Assembly (NCBI RefSeq): GCF_004000235.1
Contig: NZ_RCIO01000002.1
Span: 504-64,503, forward strand
Direction of reading: 5' to 3'
DNA length: 64,000 nucleotides
Source: Mesorhizobium sp. Z1-4
GTDB taxonomy: Bacteria > Pseudomonadota > Alphaproteobacteria > Rhizobiales > Rhizobiaceae
Shown: positions 1-10,152 of the stretch, in pieces
Layout of the letters: each line of letters begins with the position of its first letter
Numbering within the stretch: the stretch's first letter is position 1
The notes under the pieces: model-generated
Databases searched by the model: none
Seen by the model: only the letters and a program-made list of their open reading frames with translations
Told to the model about the DNA's origin: nothing
Position numbers and translations under genes: made by a program

Positions 1-3000
1 CTGCTCGGCAATGTGACCTCGGCGTCGATCGCGCAGCGCTTCGGCGGTGACGCGCTTGAGGCGACACTGACGACGCTGGTCACCGACGTCGATCCAGCGC
101 TCCTGACGCGGCCGTACTTCTCCGGCAACGAAGGAGCAGACCAGACGGCTGTCCGCGCCTGGGATGCCGCCAACGGCTACGTGCCGATGGCTACGGGCCA
201 GCTGACGGCAAGCGACGTCGATGCGGGCGAGACCGCGCAGCTGGAATGGTCGGGCGATGCACCCGGTACCTATGGCAGCTTCGCCATCGATGTGAACACC
301 GGCGAGTGGACCTACAAGCTCGACAACAGCCTGCCGGCCACGCAGGCGCTGAAGGCCGGCCAGACCGAGACGGAAGTCTTCACCGTCACCGTCACCGACC
401 CCAACGGCGCAACCGACACGATCGACGTCACCATAACCGTCACCGGTGCAAACGATGCTCCGGTGACTACGGGAGACGTTGCGGGTTCCGTGATCGAGGG
501 CGGAAATCCGCTCGGAATCCAGGGCGCGGACATTACCGGCAACCTGGAGCCGACAATCGCGTTGAATGCCGCAGTGAACGCGGCTCTGGACGGGCTTCAG
601 ACCGCACCTGACGACGTCAACGACGTTCTCGCGACGATTCAGACCCAGATTGGAGCGGATGTCGCGCAGGCTATTTCGGTTGTGTGGGACTATCTGGACG
701 ACGCCTATGTCGGCGCGGGGCCGAACCAGCCCAACATCAACGAGGCATTCGTGCGCCTCGGCGCGGCTTACGCAGAATATCTGCGGGCTGGCGGACAGCC
801 GCTGACTGACGTCATCGCGAAATTCGACGCTGATGATGGCGACGGCAACACGACGCCCGAACGGATGCAGAGCCTGCACGACAATCTGCTTGGCAATCTG
901 ATCGGCACGGTCATTGAATCGCGGTTTGCCGACCCGCTGGAGACGATACTGAAGGACCTTGTAAGCGGCATTGATGCTGCTTTGCTTACGCGGCCCTATT
1001 TCGGCGGTTACGAAGGCGAAGCAGATGCACCGGCGAGAAACTGGGATGTGGCCAACGGATTTGCCGCACCCGCAGTGAGCGGTCAGCTGACGGCGAACGA
1101 CGTGGATACCGGTGAGACCGGCTCGCTGATCTGGGATGCCGGTGCAACCGCCGGCGCCCTGGGGATCTTTACAGTCGATGCATTAGGCGGCTGGACCTAT
1201 GAGCTTAACCAGGGCGCAGCAGATGCGCTCGACGCCGGGGATTCGCAGGTCGAGACATTCACCGTCACGGTGACGGATATCAATGGGGCGATCGACACCG
1301 CAACCGTGACGATCACGGTGGTCGGCACCAACGATGCACCGCATGCGCTGGCGCTCTCCGCAACACAGATACCGGCCGGGAACGCAGCCGGCTTCCGGGT
1401 CGGTGAGCTTGCGGTATCCGACGTCGACGACGATAGCGGTTTCACTTTCGACGTCGCTGTGCCGGGCTTCACCGTCGTCGAAGCTGGCGGCCAATACTTC
1501 CTCGAAACGACCGCTCCGATCACCGAGCTGCCACCTTCGGTTGCCGTCACGGTGACCGATGACAACGGCGCGAGTTTCGTTGCCAATTTCGTCATCACGC
1601 TGCCGGTGCAGCTCTTCGCACCGGACCAGACGACTTTGCTTGGTTCGTATTCAACGATAAAGGCGGCAGTTGACGCCGCCGCGGTTGACGGCCGTGACGG
1701 TCTGTTGGTCGACATCGGTGCCGGCACCTATGCCGAAGACGTCACCGCCACCGGTCAGGCATTGATCCTGCGCGGCAACGGCGCCGTGACGATCGAAGGC
1801 GAGGTCACGGTGGCGGGTGAACTCAACAATGAGTTCCGCATCGAAAACGTCACGGTGAATGCTGCCGGCAATGAGCACGGAATCAACGTCACCGCCAACT
1901 CGTCCAACCAGGCGAACAGCGGTGTGGTGCTCAATGGTGTTGTGGTTCACGGGGCCCAGCATAGCGGTTTTGCATACATACGCGCCGGCAATGAATCGGC
2001 GCCGACGCTGGTCGATACCATTGGTTCGATCTCGATCCTGAATTCGGAGTTCTTCGGTAACGCGACCGTCAATAGCGGCTCCAACGGCCGTGGCGACATC
2101 CTGCTGTTCGGGTTCAACGGCAACTTCACCATCGATAATGTAGACATCCATGACCCGGCTATCGGCGCGCAGAAGGCGATCCAGGTTCGTGGGCTGCAGG
2201 ATGGTGGCGATACGCCAGGTATTGGTCTTTATGATGCTGCGGGTACGTTCTCATTTAACGACCTGACGATCAGCGGCAGCTACCACCAGGACCTGATCGC
2301 GTTTTATCGCATTGCTGAATTCGCGTCGTTCACAACGTCGAATGTCGATCTCAATGCCTCGGCTCCATGGGGATTGATCAATTTCGACAGTGTAGGCGGT
2401 GTCATAGATATTTCGACGGGTTTCGTTGCTCTGGCAAACGGCTCCGGCGTGGTTGGCGTACTGCAAGGGCTCGCCACAAATGACACGCTGACAGGCACCA
2501 GCGGCGGCGACAGGATTCTCGGTCGCGGTGGCGATGACACCATTGATGGCCAGGGCGGCGACGATACGATCATCTGGCGTGTCGGCGACGGAAATGACCA
2601 GATCGACGGCGGCTCAAATGCTGCAGTTGGCGACACTCTTGTCGTCGCAAGCACGGCACCGGGACAGACGATTACACTGACAGCGCCCGGCGGTGGCGGC
2701 TTTACCGTGGCTGCCGGTGGACACACGGTGACTGTCGAGAATGTCGAAGAGGTTGTGGTCGACTTTTCTGCGGGTGCGGGAACGCTGAATGTTGTCGGCG
2801 ACTTCGCCGGCTCGGGAATCAACGTCAACACTATCACCGTTGAGGGCGGTGCCGCTGACGATACGGTCGACGCTTCGGCCATGTCGGGAACCGACCCCAG
2901 TTCCAAAGTCGGGATCGACTTCTCGGGGAACGGCGGTAACGACACATTCATCTCGGGAGTCGGCGACGACTATTTCGACGGCGGCGAGGGAACCGACAGC

Positions 3001-6000
3001 CATCAGTTTGGCGGAAATATCTCAAACTACACGGTCATTTTGAACGCCGACGGAACCGCTACAATCACCGACGATGTCGGGAATGACGGCGTCGATACGT
3101 CAAGCGAAACGGTCGAGAGGATTGTGTTCAACGACGTCGTGCTTGACCTGACCATGGCGGTCCGGCTGTTCGACGCAAATGACGACAGCCTGCTGGGCAC
3201 GTTCGATTCCATCGATGATGCAATCAATGCGGTCGCCGGGCAGAGTGCTTCCGATCTCAGAATCGAAGTCGATGGAAGCATCTACGCCACCACCGAATCT
3301 CTCGATGTTGCTGGCAGTGACATAAACGGCAAGGACGTCACGATCCTTGGCAACGGTGCGGTGACGATCGGCGAGTCCACTGGCGATGCGATCGTGCTCA
3401 GCGGTGACTTCGGTGGTGGTTCGCTGAGCTTCGAGAACGTGACCATTGATGGCGGACATAACGGCATTAGTGCCAACGGAACCGTTATCAACCTCAGCGA
3501 ACTCAAGCTTACCGGCGTGACGGTTACCGGCAATGCCAACCACGGCCTTTACTTCTTCGAAACGCGCGATGGGGTCGCCCAGCTGACAATCGAGGGGGGC
3601 ACGTTCACCGGTAATGGCGGTTTCGACAACAATACGGCCCATATCAAGCTGTTCGGCTTCTCAGGCGATGCGGACTTTACCGGAGGTTTGATGCTTGTGG
3701 GCGCCGGCAACACCCCGGCATACGGCATCGAGATCACGGGCGGTACTCAGGGCGGCAACGCCAACCCGGTGCCGGCGAACGAGCCTGCCATCGGCGCGGT
3801 GAGTTTTGACGGCGTTGAACTGGGCGGCGGCTTTGCCAAGAACGCGGTGGCGCTGTTCAACTTCCTCAACCTCAACGGGCTCGACATTCTGGATCTGGAT
3901 CTCTCGAGTGCCCATACCGGGTGGGGGCCGCTGTTCAATATCGACGGCATTGCGGCAAGCTACGACGCTTCCGGCTTCAACATCATCTATCCGGCTGGTG
4001 CTCCGGGCGATGCGCCACCGCCCGCAAACGGCATCGTCGCCGAACTTCAGGGCGACAAGCCAGGTCAGAATCCGGTCAACAATACGATCACTGGAGGCGA
4101 CGCCAACGAGAGGCTTATCGGCAAGGAGGGCAACGATACGCTTATCGGTGGTGGCGGGGACGACGAGATCTTCGGCCACTACAAGAACGGTGCTGACGAG
4201 CCGGGCAACGATACTCTCATAGGCGGAGCTGGAAACGACCGCATGTTCGGCGGTGCCGGCGATGACACGTTCGTGCTGATCACTAGCAATTTCGACAACG
4301 GCCTCGACCATTTTGATGGCGGTGAGGGTCACGACCGGATCGTCGGCGGATGGTCGATTGACGTGCTCAACGTTACCAACAACCTGTCCAACCTGGTTTC
4401 GATCGAGGAAATCGACGGAGCCAGCAATACCGGGCACAACACGATATTGGCGACGTCGGGCAACGACACACTCGATTTCTCGGGCATTGTGGTGAAGCAG
4501 TTCATCATAGATGGTGCGGACGGAGACGACACAATTACCGGCACGAACGCCAACGATACGATCCGTGGCGGTGCAGGCAACGATACGCTTAACGGTCTCG
4601 GTGGCGACGACACTTTCCTGCTCGTGACCAGCAATTTCGACAACGGGGTCGACCAATATGACGGAGGTGCGGGACATGACCGTATCGTCGGCGGTTGGTC
4701 GATTGACGTGCTCAATGTCACCAACAATCTGGCCAATCTCGCAGGTATCGAAGAGCTGGATGGCGGCGACGGAACTCTCGACCGCAACACAATCAAGGCC
4801 ACGGCTGGGAACGATACGCTCAACTTCTCAGGCATGATCGTGACCAACTTCACCATCGACGGCGGCGGCGGCAACGACAATATTACCGGCACGTCAGCGG
4901 GCGATCGTATCCGCGGCGGCGAAGGCAATGACACGATAACCGGCGGCGCCGGAAACGACACTCTGTTCGGCAATGACGGAAACGATACTTTCGTGCTGCT
5001 TACGAGCAACTTCGACAACGGAGTTGATCACTATGATGGTGGCGCCGGATACGACCGGATTGTCGGTGGCTGGTCCCATGACACGCTCAATGTCACCAAC
5101 AACCTGTCGAACCTCGTTTCCATTGAGGAACTGGACGGCGCTGGTAGCTCCAACACAATCCTGGCCACCGCAGGTGACGATACGCTCAATTTCACGTCGA
5201 TCGTCGTGAAGAATTTCACCATCGATGGTGGTGCCGGCAACGACACTATCACCGGGACGAACCTGGCGGATACGATCCGCGGCGGTGCCGGGAACGATTC
5301 CCTTAACGGCCTGGCCGGCGACGACATCTTCCTGCTCAACACCGGTGGTGACCTGAGCGGTATCGACCAATACGATGGCGGGGCTGGTCACGATCAGATC
5401 GTCGGAGGCTGGTCGATTGACGTGCTCAACGTCACCAACAACCTGTCCAACCTGGTTTCGATCGAGGAAATCGACGGTGGCGACAGCACCCTGGATCGCA
5501 ATACGATCCTGGCAACGTCGGGCAACGATACTCTAGACTTCTCCGGCCTTACCGTGACGCGCTTCACAATCGACGGTGGCGCTGGCGATGATATCATTAC
5601 GGGTACCTCGGGTGCGGACCGGATTCGCGGCGGCGCCGACAACGACACGATTAATGGCGGCTCCGGCGATGACACGATCTTCGGCAATGGTGGCGACGAC
5701 GTGCTGATCGGCGGCTCGGGCCTCAACACTTTCGAAGGCGGTTCGGGCAGCGATGTCTTCGTCATCGACCCGTCCGCGCTTTCGGAGGTCGGCATGATCG
5801 ACGTCATCACAGACTACGACAAGCTGGAGGGCGATACGCTCGATCTCGGAAGTCTGCTGGAAGCGGCTCTCGGATCTGCGCCGGCTGACGCTGCGGCGGC
5901 CGATGCGGCGGTGAACCTGGTCGTGAACGGGGGCAACACGGACGTGGTCGTCGACACCAACGGCGCGGCTCCTGCGGGCGAAATCGTTATTGCCCAACTG

Positions 6001-6063
6001 ACGGGTGTGCATTCGACGATCAACATTCTTTATGACGGCAGCAATGACACCGACATTTCGTAG
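1..6063 (+). CDS. Giant VCBS/beta-helix/RTX secreted protein (5' partial)
   Basis: About 2020 residues are visible and the reading frame is open at base 1, so the true start lies outside the window. The residues before the first in-frame GTG (base 13) read LLGN, which also begins an internal repeat at base 886. The protein is therefore a tandem array of roughly 295-residue modules cut by the window edge. Visible order: VCBS domain (bases about 200-465), helical linker, second VCBS domain (about 1080-1330), right-handed beta-helix-like segment, GGxGxD-type calcium-binding RTX repeats (about 2490-3000), second beta-helix-like segment (about 3160-4060), then RTX repeats with four copies of a VGGWSxDxLNVTNNL unit (from about 4261, 4606, 4981 and 5320). 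The C-terminus is acidic to hydrophobic, like a type I secretion signal. Family knowledge suggests a surface or secreted adhesin exported by an ABC/HlyD/TolC system; no exporter genes are seen here. The product class is firm; the ligand is unknown. Confidence 0.9.
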   Translation: MLGNVTSASIAQRFGGDALEATLTTLVTDVDPALLTRPYFSGNEGADQTAVRAWDAANGYVPMATGQLTASDVDAGETAQLEWSGDAPGTYGSFAIDVNTGEWTYKLDNSLPATQALKAGQTETEVFTVTVTDPNGATDTIDVTITVTGANDAPVTTGDVAGSVIEGGNPLGIQGADITGNLEPTIALNAAVNAALDGLQTAPDDVNDVLATIQTQIGADVAQAISVVWDYLDDAYVGAGPNQPNINEAFVRLGAAYAEYLRAGGQPLTDVIAKFDADDGDGNTTPERMQSLHDNLLGNLIGTVIESRFADPLETILKDLVSGIDAALLTRPYFGGYEGEADAPARNWDVANGFAAPAVSGQLTANDVDTGETGSLIWDAGATAGALGIFTVDALGGWTYELNQGAADALDAGDSQVETFTVTVTDINGAIDTATVTITVVGTNDAPHALALSATQIPAGNAAGFRVGELAVSDVDDDSGFTFDVAVPGFTVVEAGGQYFLETTAPITELPPSVAVTVTDDNGASFVANFVITLPVQLFAPDQTTLLGSYSTIKAAVDAAAVDGRDGLLVDIGAGTYAEDVTATGQALILRGNGAVTIEGEVTVAGELNNEFRIENVTVNAAGNEHGINVTANSSNQANSGVVLNGVVVHGAQHSGFAYIRAGNESAPTLVDTIGSISILNSEFFGNATVNSGSNGRGDILLFGFNGNFTIDNVDIHDPAIGAQKAIQVRGLQDGGDTPGIGLYDAAGTFSFNDLTISGSYHQDLIAFYRIAEFASFTTSNVDLNASAPWGLINFDSVGGVIDISTGFVALANGSGVVGVLQGLATNDTLTGTSGGDRILGRGGDDTIDGQGGDDTIIWRVGDGNDQIDGGSNAAVGDTLVVASTAPGQTITLTAPGGGGFTVAAGGHTVTVENVEEVVVDFSAGAGTLNVVGDFAGSGINVNTITVEGGAADDTVDASAMSGTDPSSKVGIDFSGNGGNDTFISGVGDDYFDGGEGTDSHQFGGNISNYTVILNADGTATITDDVGNDGVDTSSETVERIVFNDVVLDLTMAVRLFDANDDSLLGTFDSIDDAINAVAGQSASDLRIEVDGSIYATTESLDVAGSDINGKDVTILGNGAVTIGESTGDAIVLSGDFGGGSLSFENVTIDGGHNGISANGTVINLSELKLTGVTVTGNANHGLYFFETRDGVAQLTIEGGTFTGNGGFDNNTAHIKLFGFSGDADFTGGLMLVGAGNTPAYGIEITGGTQGGNANPVPANEPAIGAVSFDGVELGGGFAKNAVALFNFLNLNGLDILDLDLSSAHTGWGPLFNIDGIAASYDASGFNIIYPAGAPGDAPPPANGIVAELQGDKPGQNPVNNTITGGDANERLIGKEGNDTLIGGGGDDEIFGHYKNGADEPGNDTLIGGAGNDRMFGGAGDDTFVLITSNFDNGLDHFDGGEGHDRIVGGWSIDVLNVTNNLSNLVSIEEIDGASNTGHNTILATSGNDTLDFSGIVVKQFIIDGADGDDTITGTNANDTIRGGAGNDTLNGLGGDDTFLLVTSNFDNGVDQYDGGAGHDRIVGGWSIDVLNVTNNLANLAGIEELDGGDGTLDRNTIKATAGNDTLNFSGMIVTNFTIDGGGGNDNITGTSAGDRIRGGEGNDTITGGAGNDTLFGNDGNDTFVLLTSNFDNGVDHYDGGAGYDRIVGGWSHDTLNVTNNLSNLVSIEELDGAGSSNTILATAGDDTLNFTSIVVKNFTIDGGAGNDTITGTNLADTIRGGAGNDSLNGLAGDDIFLLNTGGDLSGIDQYDGGAGHDQIVGGWSIDVLNVTNNLSNLVSIEEIDGGDSTLDRNTILATSGNDTLDFSGLTVTRFTIDGGAGDDIITGTSGADRIRGGADNDTINGGSGDDTIFGNGGDDVLIGGSGLNTFEGGSGSDVFVIDPSALSEVGMIDVITDYDKLEGDTLDLGSLLEAALGSAPADAAAADAAVNLVVNGGNTDVVVDTNGAAPAGEIVIAQLTGVHSTINILYDGSNDTDIS

Positions 6064-6092
6064 CCTGTCACGGGCAGGTTGGACGGAGGTAG

Positions 6093-6116
6093 GCTGTCCG
6101 GCAGCTGACGGACAGC
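6093..6116 (+). terminator. Hairpin downstream of the RTX gene
   Basis: A perfect 8-bp stem (6093-6100 with 6109-6116) and 8-nt loop lie 30 bases after the RTX stop codon. There is no T-tract, so it could be a 3'-end stabilising hairpin or a weak terminator. Confidence 0.35.
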
Positions 6117-6159
6117 TGCTGCTGCGGCTCAATCCGCGATCCAGCTGATCAGTCGCGTA

Positions 6160-7368
6160 GTGGATCGAGGGCACGGAAAATTGACTGAGTTTGCCGCTTG
6201 CAGTGCGCGCGCGAATGCCAGGCGCGACCGTTGGCAGATCCAACGCAGAGCTGGCGTCTTGATGGTGTCCGCGTTTTGCACCCTGCTGCTTGCCGCTTGC
6301 CAATCAGCCGGTCCTGGCGAAGTGCTCGGGATCGGCGCGCCCATCTCCGAAAAGGAAACTGTCGGATCCGGATCGGTTTCCGTTACGCTGCTTCTGCCCA
6401 GATCGGGGAGCAGTACGGCGGTCGAATCTGCGCGAGATATGTATGACGGGGCCAGACTGGCGGTCACGGAATTGGGTGGTGGCAGCGTGAAATTGACTGT
6501 CATGGACACCAAAGGCAGCGCGGATCTGGCCCGGCAACAGGCCGAAGAGGCAGTCGCATCGGGCACGAAATTGATCCTGACGGGGCACGGCGCAAGCGCG
6601 GCGATTGCCAGGGTTAGCTCGACCGATCAACCGCCAGTCATTGACCTGTCGTCCGCGCAGGCCGACCGCAAGGGGACGTTTGCCCTGGCAAGCGACGAGA
6701 TTTCGAGCGCACTGGGCGGCGTTCGCGCGGCAGTCGCCGCCAAACAGGACAAGATCGTCGCCGTCGTTCCCGAGGACATGAGCTCGCTGGACAAGGATCG
6801 CCTGAGCCGGGGTATCCGGAAAGAGGGTGGGGTACTGATCGGTCAGGTCACCTATCCAGCTGCAGAAAACGCCATCGCCGCCGTTCTTGCCGGGAAGCGC
6901 AGCGCGTTCGAGAAAGCCACGACGCTGGTGATTCTAGGATCGGGCCGTGCGCCGATAGCGGTGGCCAACGCAGCTGCAGTGTTGGGCGACAAGATCACCA
7001 CACTTGTGGGCAGTTCCGGGTGGGCGCGCGAGCTCTTTACGGCACCTGTGCTCAACGGCGCCTTGATCGCAATGGTCGACCAGCGCAGCCTTGCTGAACT
7101 CGGTGATCGCTACAAAGCAGCTACCGGAAGAACTCTCTCATTGGATGCTGCTTTCGCGTATGACGCGGTCGCTCTCGCTACAGGGCTGGTGCGCTCCGGC
7201 GGCGGCGAAGCTATCAGCGTCAACACGCTGAGATCCAAAGCGGGCTTTCGCGGTGCGACCGGCGTCTTCAGATTCGATGACGCGGGCACTGTAGAACGGC
7301 GATACTCGCTGTACCGGATTGAAGGTGGCAAGCCGGTGTTGCTGGCCGATGGCGAAAATGCGTTTTGA
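6160..7368 (+). CDS. Periplasmic binding protein-like lipoprotein (LppC/Leu-binding family)
   Basis: 402 residues from the first ATG. A lipobox LLAAC (Cys47) follows an Arg-rich segment and a hydrophobic stretch, so this is an exported lipoprotein. A second ATG at 6262 would leave a shorter signal (Cys13) without the RR residues, so the longer start is preferred. After the signal the protein reads like a type 1 periplasmic-binding fold: a [11 protein letters not shown] strand, [14 protein letters not shown] helix, then alternating strands and helices to the end. This matches the penicillin-binding-protein-activator/ABC amino-acid receptor superfamily. There are no permease or ATPase genes beside it, so a role as an envelope regulator or sensor is as likely as transport. 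The gene stands alone, about 100 bases after the RTX gene. Confidence 0.75.
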   Translation: MDRGHGKLTEFAACSARANARRDRWQIQRRAGVLMVSAFCTLLLAACQSAGPGEVLGIGAPISEKETVGSGSVSVTLLLPRSGSSTAVESARDMYDGARLAVTELGGGSVKLTVMDTKGSADLARQQAEEAVASGTKLILTGHGASAAIARVSSTDQPPVIDLSSAQADRKGTFALASDEISSALGGVRAAVAAKQDKIVAVVPEDMSSLDKDRLSRGIRKEGGVLIGQVTYPAAENAIAAVLAGKRSAFEKATTLVILGSGRAPIAVANAAAVLGDKITTLVGSSGWARELFTAPVLNGALIAMVDQRSLAELGDRYKAATGRTLSLDAAFAYDAVALATGLVRSGGGEAISVNTLRSKAGFRGATGVFRFDDAGTVERRYSLYRIEGGKPVLLADGENAF

Positions 7369-7426
7369 CGCCCGATAACGTTTTTATCCCGAATACAGGG
7401 TCTAGAAATCAGGCAGCCAGCGGAAA

Positions 7427-7502
<76 letters not shown>

Positions 7503-7636
7503 GCTCCGCAGAATGGCGGGCATTTAGTGGCCGTGCAGGCGCACTGTCAAGCGGACATGCCGCACTCCGCAGGGCCGCCGGACTTGCCCGCAAAGGCGCC
7601 AATGTCTACATGTCGCCGATCGAGAAGGGCCCTAAA

Positions 7637-7927
7637 ATGAACACTCTCATAAATACGCTTTTGTTCGCGCTGAATTTGTACTGGATTATCATTATTGCGT
7701 CGGCGATATTCTCATGGCTCTACGCGTTTAACGTGGTCAACCCGCGGAACCAGTTTGTGGCTTCGGTGGGCAATGCTCTTTACCGGCTTACCGAGCCAGC
7801 CCTGCGCCCTATCCGTCGAATTCTGCCCGATTTAGGCGGGATCGACATCTCGCCCGCGATTCTGCTCATCATCCTCTACTTTGTGATGGGTTTTTTGGAC
7901 AACGAGGTCCGAGCGGTTCTGACGTAG
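7637..7927 (+). CDS. YggT family membrane protein
   Basis: 96 residues from the ATG at 7637, which has GAGAAGGG about seven bases upstream. An in-frame ATG nine codons earlier lacks this. The protein has an N-terminal membrane segment, the amphipathic [30 protein letters not shown] region typical of half-length YggT proteins, and a second membrane segment ([16 protein letters not shown]). YggT proteins are inner-membrane proteins linked to osmotic tolerance and, in some bacteria, division or chromosome placement. The next gene encodes a YggU-like protein, a conserved pairing that supports both calls. Confidence 0.9.
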   Translation: MNTLINTLLFALNLYWIIIIASAIFSWLYAFNVVNPRNQFVASVGNALYRLTEPALRPIRRILPDLGGIDISPAILLIILYFVMGFLDNEVRAVLT

Positions 7928-7960
7928 CGGTTTGTCCTGCTTCGGCAATGATGACCTCCC

Positions 7961-8308
7961 TTGTCTGAGGCGGTGTTCTTCCGTGAGCGGGAAGACGGGA
8001 TCGAACTTTACGTGCGGCTGACGCCTCGCGGCGCTACGGATCGTTTCGACGGGTTGGTCGAAGCTGCGGACGGGCGGCAATTTCTGGCAGCGCGCGTGCG
8101 TGCCGTGCCCGAGAAGGGAGCGGCGAATTGCGCGCTCGAAGCGCTGGTTGCCAAGGCTTTCGGCCTGCCCCGAAAGGCGGTCTCGCTCAGCGCCGGTCAC
8201 ACCTCGCGGGTCAAGACGATATCGATAATAGGCGAACCGGAGGCGCTTGCAGCCACGGCGCGCGATTTTGCCTCCCAAGCGATAGGTGACGGCGGCAAAA
8301 GGCGTTAG
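7961..8308 (+). CDS. DUF167 / YggU (UPF0235) family protein
   Basis: 115 residues starting at TTG 7961; no in-frame ATG serves this frame. The core LYVRLTPRGATDRFDG, RVRAVPEKGAANCALEALVAKAFGLPRKAVSLSAGHTSRVKTISI is diagnostic for the small alpha/beta DUF167 family: an RVxAxPxxGxAN-type motif and the SRxKxxxI end. Biochemical function is unknown. It follows the YggT gene by 33 bases, consistent with a two-gene transcript. Confidence 0.9.
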   Translation: MSEAVFFREREDGIELYVRLTPRGATDRFDGLVEAADGRQFLAARVRAVPEKGAANCALEALVAKAFGLPRKAVSLSAGHTSRVKTISIIGEPEALAATARDFASQAIGDGGKRR

Positions 8309-8338
8309 TCTTTTGCTTCAGATTTTGAGGAGGAAATC

Positions 8339-8935
8339 ATGCGCCCAACCGCCCTTACCGCCGCCCTGTGTTTCTGTGCCGCGACGTGCCTGCCCGCGCT
8401 GGCGCAGATGAGCAGCGAGTACACGCAGCTCGACAGCCAGAACAGCTGCACGGTTTTCGCCCAGGCCGAAGAGGGCGAGGGCGAATGGGCCAATCTCGTC
8501 TGCGACGGCTGGCGCGGTTACCCGATCACGCTGCAATATGGCGATGCGCGGGAATCGGTGTTCTACGGCTACCCGCCGGCAGGCGACATGGCGCCGACAT
8601 GGGAGAGCTTCGCGAGTTTCAACAGTGTCGGGCCAACGGTGGAATGGCGGCTGGAGCAACGCGGCGATGCGAGAGTGCCCGTCGCCACGATCCACCGCTG
8701 GACGGTCTCGACCGGAGAGGGCGAAGAGGTTCAGGTTCTTGTGGTGGAAAAGGTGGGTCAGCCGCATGAGCGCGACGGCTGCGCGATGGCCTATGTGATG
8801 GCCACCGGCAACCCGAACGCGAACGAGAAGGCCCGCAACTACGCCGATAATCTGGTGCACGGATTTTCGTGCGGCGACCAGCCGGCAATCGACACGGGCA
8901 GTGTGCCGATGCCGGATTTCACGCGTTTCGAGTAG
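8339..8935 (+). CDS. Conserved hypothetical secreted protein
   Basis: 198 residues. The start is well set: GAGGAGG ends eight bases before the ATG. A typical Sec signal (RPTALTAALCFCAATCLPALA, cleavage before QMSSEY) precedes a mature domain with four cysteines (in NSCTVF, NLVCDGW, DGCAMA, FSCGDQ), which could form two disulfides in the periplasm. There is no recognisable catalytic motif. Related proteins are common as unnamed exported proteins in rhizobia. It may be co-transcribed with the YggU-like gene 30 bases upstream and is convergent with ppa. Confidence 0.75.
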   Translation: MRPTALTAALCFCAATCLPALAQMSSEYTQLDSQNSCTVFAQAEEGEGEWANLVCDGWRGYPITLQYGDARESVFYGYPPAGDMAPTWESFASFNSVGPTVEWRLEQRGDARVPVATIHRWTVSTGEGEEVQVLVVEKVGQPHERDGCAMAYVMATGNPNANEKARNYADNLVHGFSCGDQPAIDTGSVPMPDFTRFE

Positions 8936-8946
8936 GAGGCCTGAGG

Positions 8947-9483
8947 CTATTTGCCGGCCGTTCTTGCTCGTTCTATCGCATCGCGGATCATCTGCTTGGC
9001 GGTATCGGCATTTTGCCATGCGCCGATCTTCACCCACTTGCCGGGTTCCAGATCCTTATAGTGCTCGAAAAAATGTTCGATCTGCTTCAGCGTGATCGCA
9101 GGCAGGTCGGAGAAATTGGCGACGTTTTCATAGCGCTGAGTGAGATGAGACGAAGGCACGGCGAGCACCTTCTCGTCCATGCCGGCATTGTCTTCCATCA
9201 CCAGCACGCCGATGGGGCGCACATTGATCACGCAGCCTGGCACCAGCTGGCGCGTGTTGCAGACCAAAACATCGATCGGGTCGCCATCGTCTGAAAGCGT
9301 GTGCGGTACGAAGCCGTAATTCCCCGGATAGGTCATCGGGGTATAGAGGAAGCGGTCGACGACCAGTGTGCCTGCGTCCTTGTCCATCTCGTATTTGATC
9401 GGCTGGCCGCCAACCGGAACCTCGATGATGACGTTGACGTCGTCGGGCGGATTTGTGCCGATGGAGATGGCGTCGATGCGCAT
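8947..9483 (-). CDS. ppa: Inorganic pyrophosphatase
   Basis: 178 residues, the normal length for bacterial family I soluble pyrophosphatase. It hydrolyses PPi to 2 Pi and pulls biosynthetic reactions forward in the cytoplasm. Family motifs visible: the substrate site [47 protein letters not shown] (the metal-binding DGDPxD signature), and the [25 protein letters not shown] C-terminal segment. The start codon is the first in the frame and gives MRIDAISIG, the common N-terminus of alphaproteobacterial enzymes. No operon partner is evident. Confidence 0.97.
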   Translation of the reverse strand: MRIDAISIGTNPPDDVNVIIEVPVGGQPIKYEMDKDAGTLVVDRFLYTPMTYPGNYGFVPHTLSDDGDPIDVLVCNTRQLVPGCVINVRPIGVLVMEDNAGMDEKVLAVPSSHLTQRYENVANFSDLPAITLKQIEHFFEHYKDLEPGKWVKIGAWQNADTAKQMIRDAIERARTAGK

Positions 9484-9580
9484 TGTCGGAGCCTTTCAGG
9501 ACCGGGTTGCCTCCCGGGCGTGCCGATAGCCTGTCAGGTCACCGAGTGCAATGCGACATGTGGTGGTGGGCAGCTCGGGA

Positions 9581-10087
9581 CTATTCCCAGGCGAAAGCGA
9601 TCTTGCGCAACGCCTTCTGGTCGAACACCTCGACGCCCTCGGCGATGTCCTTGCCGCCAAGTCCGGCATAAAAGGACAGGGCACCGGCATTGTCTTCCAG
9701 CGCCCAGACCACCGTGCCGGCAAGTCCGTGTCCGGCCAGCCGGTTGCGCGCGTCGCGGAACAGGCGGCTGCCGAGGCCGACGCCCTGATACTCCGGTTTC
9801 AGATAGAGTTCGTAGATCTCGCCCTGCTGCTGCAGCTCGCGGGCCCGATTGCGCCCGAGCGTGGCGTAGCCGACAACGTCGCCGCCGATCTCAGCGACGA
9901 TCACGTTGGCGGCGCGGCGGATGGCGCCCTGCCACCAGTCAAGCCCGCGACGGCCGACCATGCGCAGCAGCGCCTTGTGCGGGATAATGCCCGAATAGGC
10001 GCCCATCCAGGCATCGTGGTGCACCGCAGAAATCGCATGCGCGTCCTGCAGTTCCGCCGTCCTGATGTCGATCGTCAGCGTGTTCAT
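9581..10087 (-). CDS. GNAT family N-acetyltransferase
   Basis: 168 residues. N-terminal IDIRTAELQDAHAISAVHHDAWMGAYSGIIP is a typical first strand and helix of the GNAT fold. The central EIYELYLKPEYQGVGLGSRLFRDARNRL carries the acetyl-CoA pyrophosphate loop (Q-G-V-G-L-G). The C-terminal part ALSFYAGLGG is motif B. The acceptor substrate cannot be told from sequence; the motif V-x-x-x-A-W-x-x-A-Y-x-G-I-I-P occurs in many small-molecule or ribosomal-type acetyltransferases. The gene stands alone between ppa and the TPM genes. Confidence 0.88.
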   Translation of the reverse strand: MNTLTIDIRTAELQDAHAISAVHHDAWMGAYSGIIPHKALLRMVGRRGLDWWQGAIRRAANVIVAEIGGDVVGYATLGRNRARELQQQGEIYELYLKPEYQGVGLGSRLFRDARNRLAGHGLAGTVVWALEDNAGALSFYAGLGGKDIAEGVEVFDQKALRKIAFAWE

Positions 10088-10152
10088 GGTTCCTTAACCA
10101 TAGTCGGCTGTACGGCGCGTGCAAGCGTTTCGGCGCCTTTCGGGCTCGGGCG

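Noticed and set aside
3661-4677. Long minus-strand frame of 338 residues in the RTX gene
   Set aside because: It mirrors the GC-rich repetitive coding strand and has the Val/Asp/Ala-rich composition of an antisense shadow; the plus strand has clear domains.
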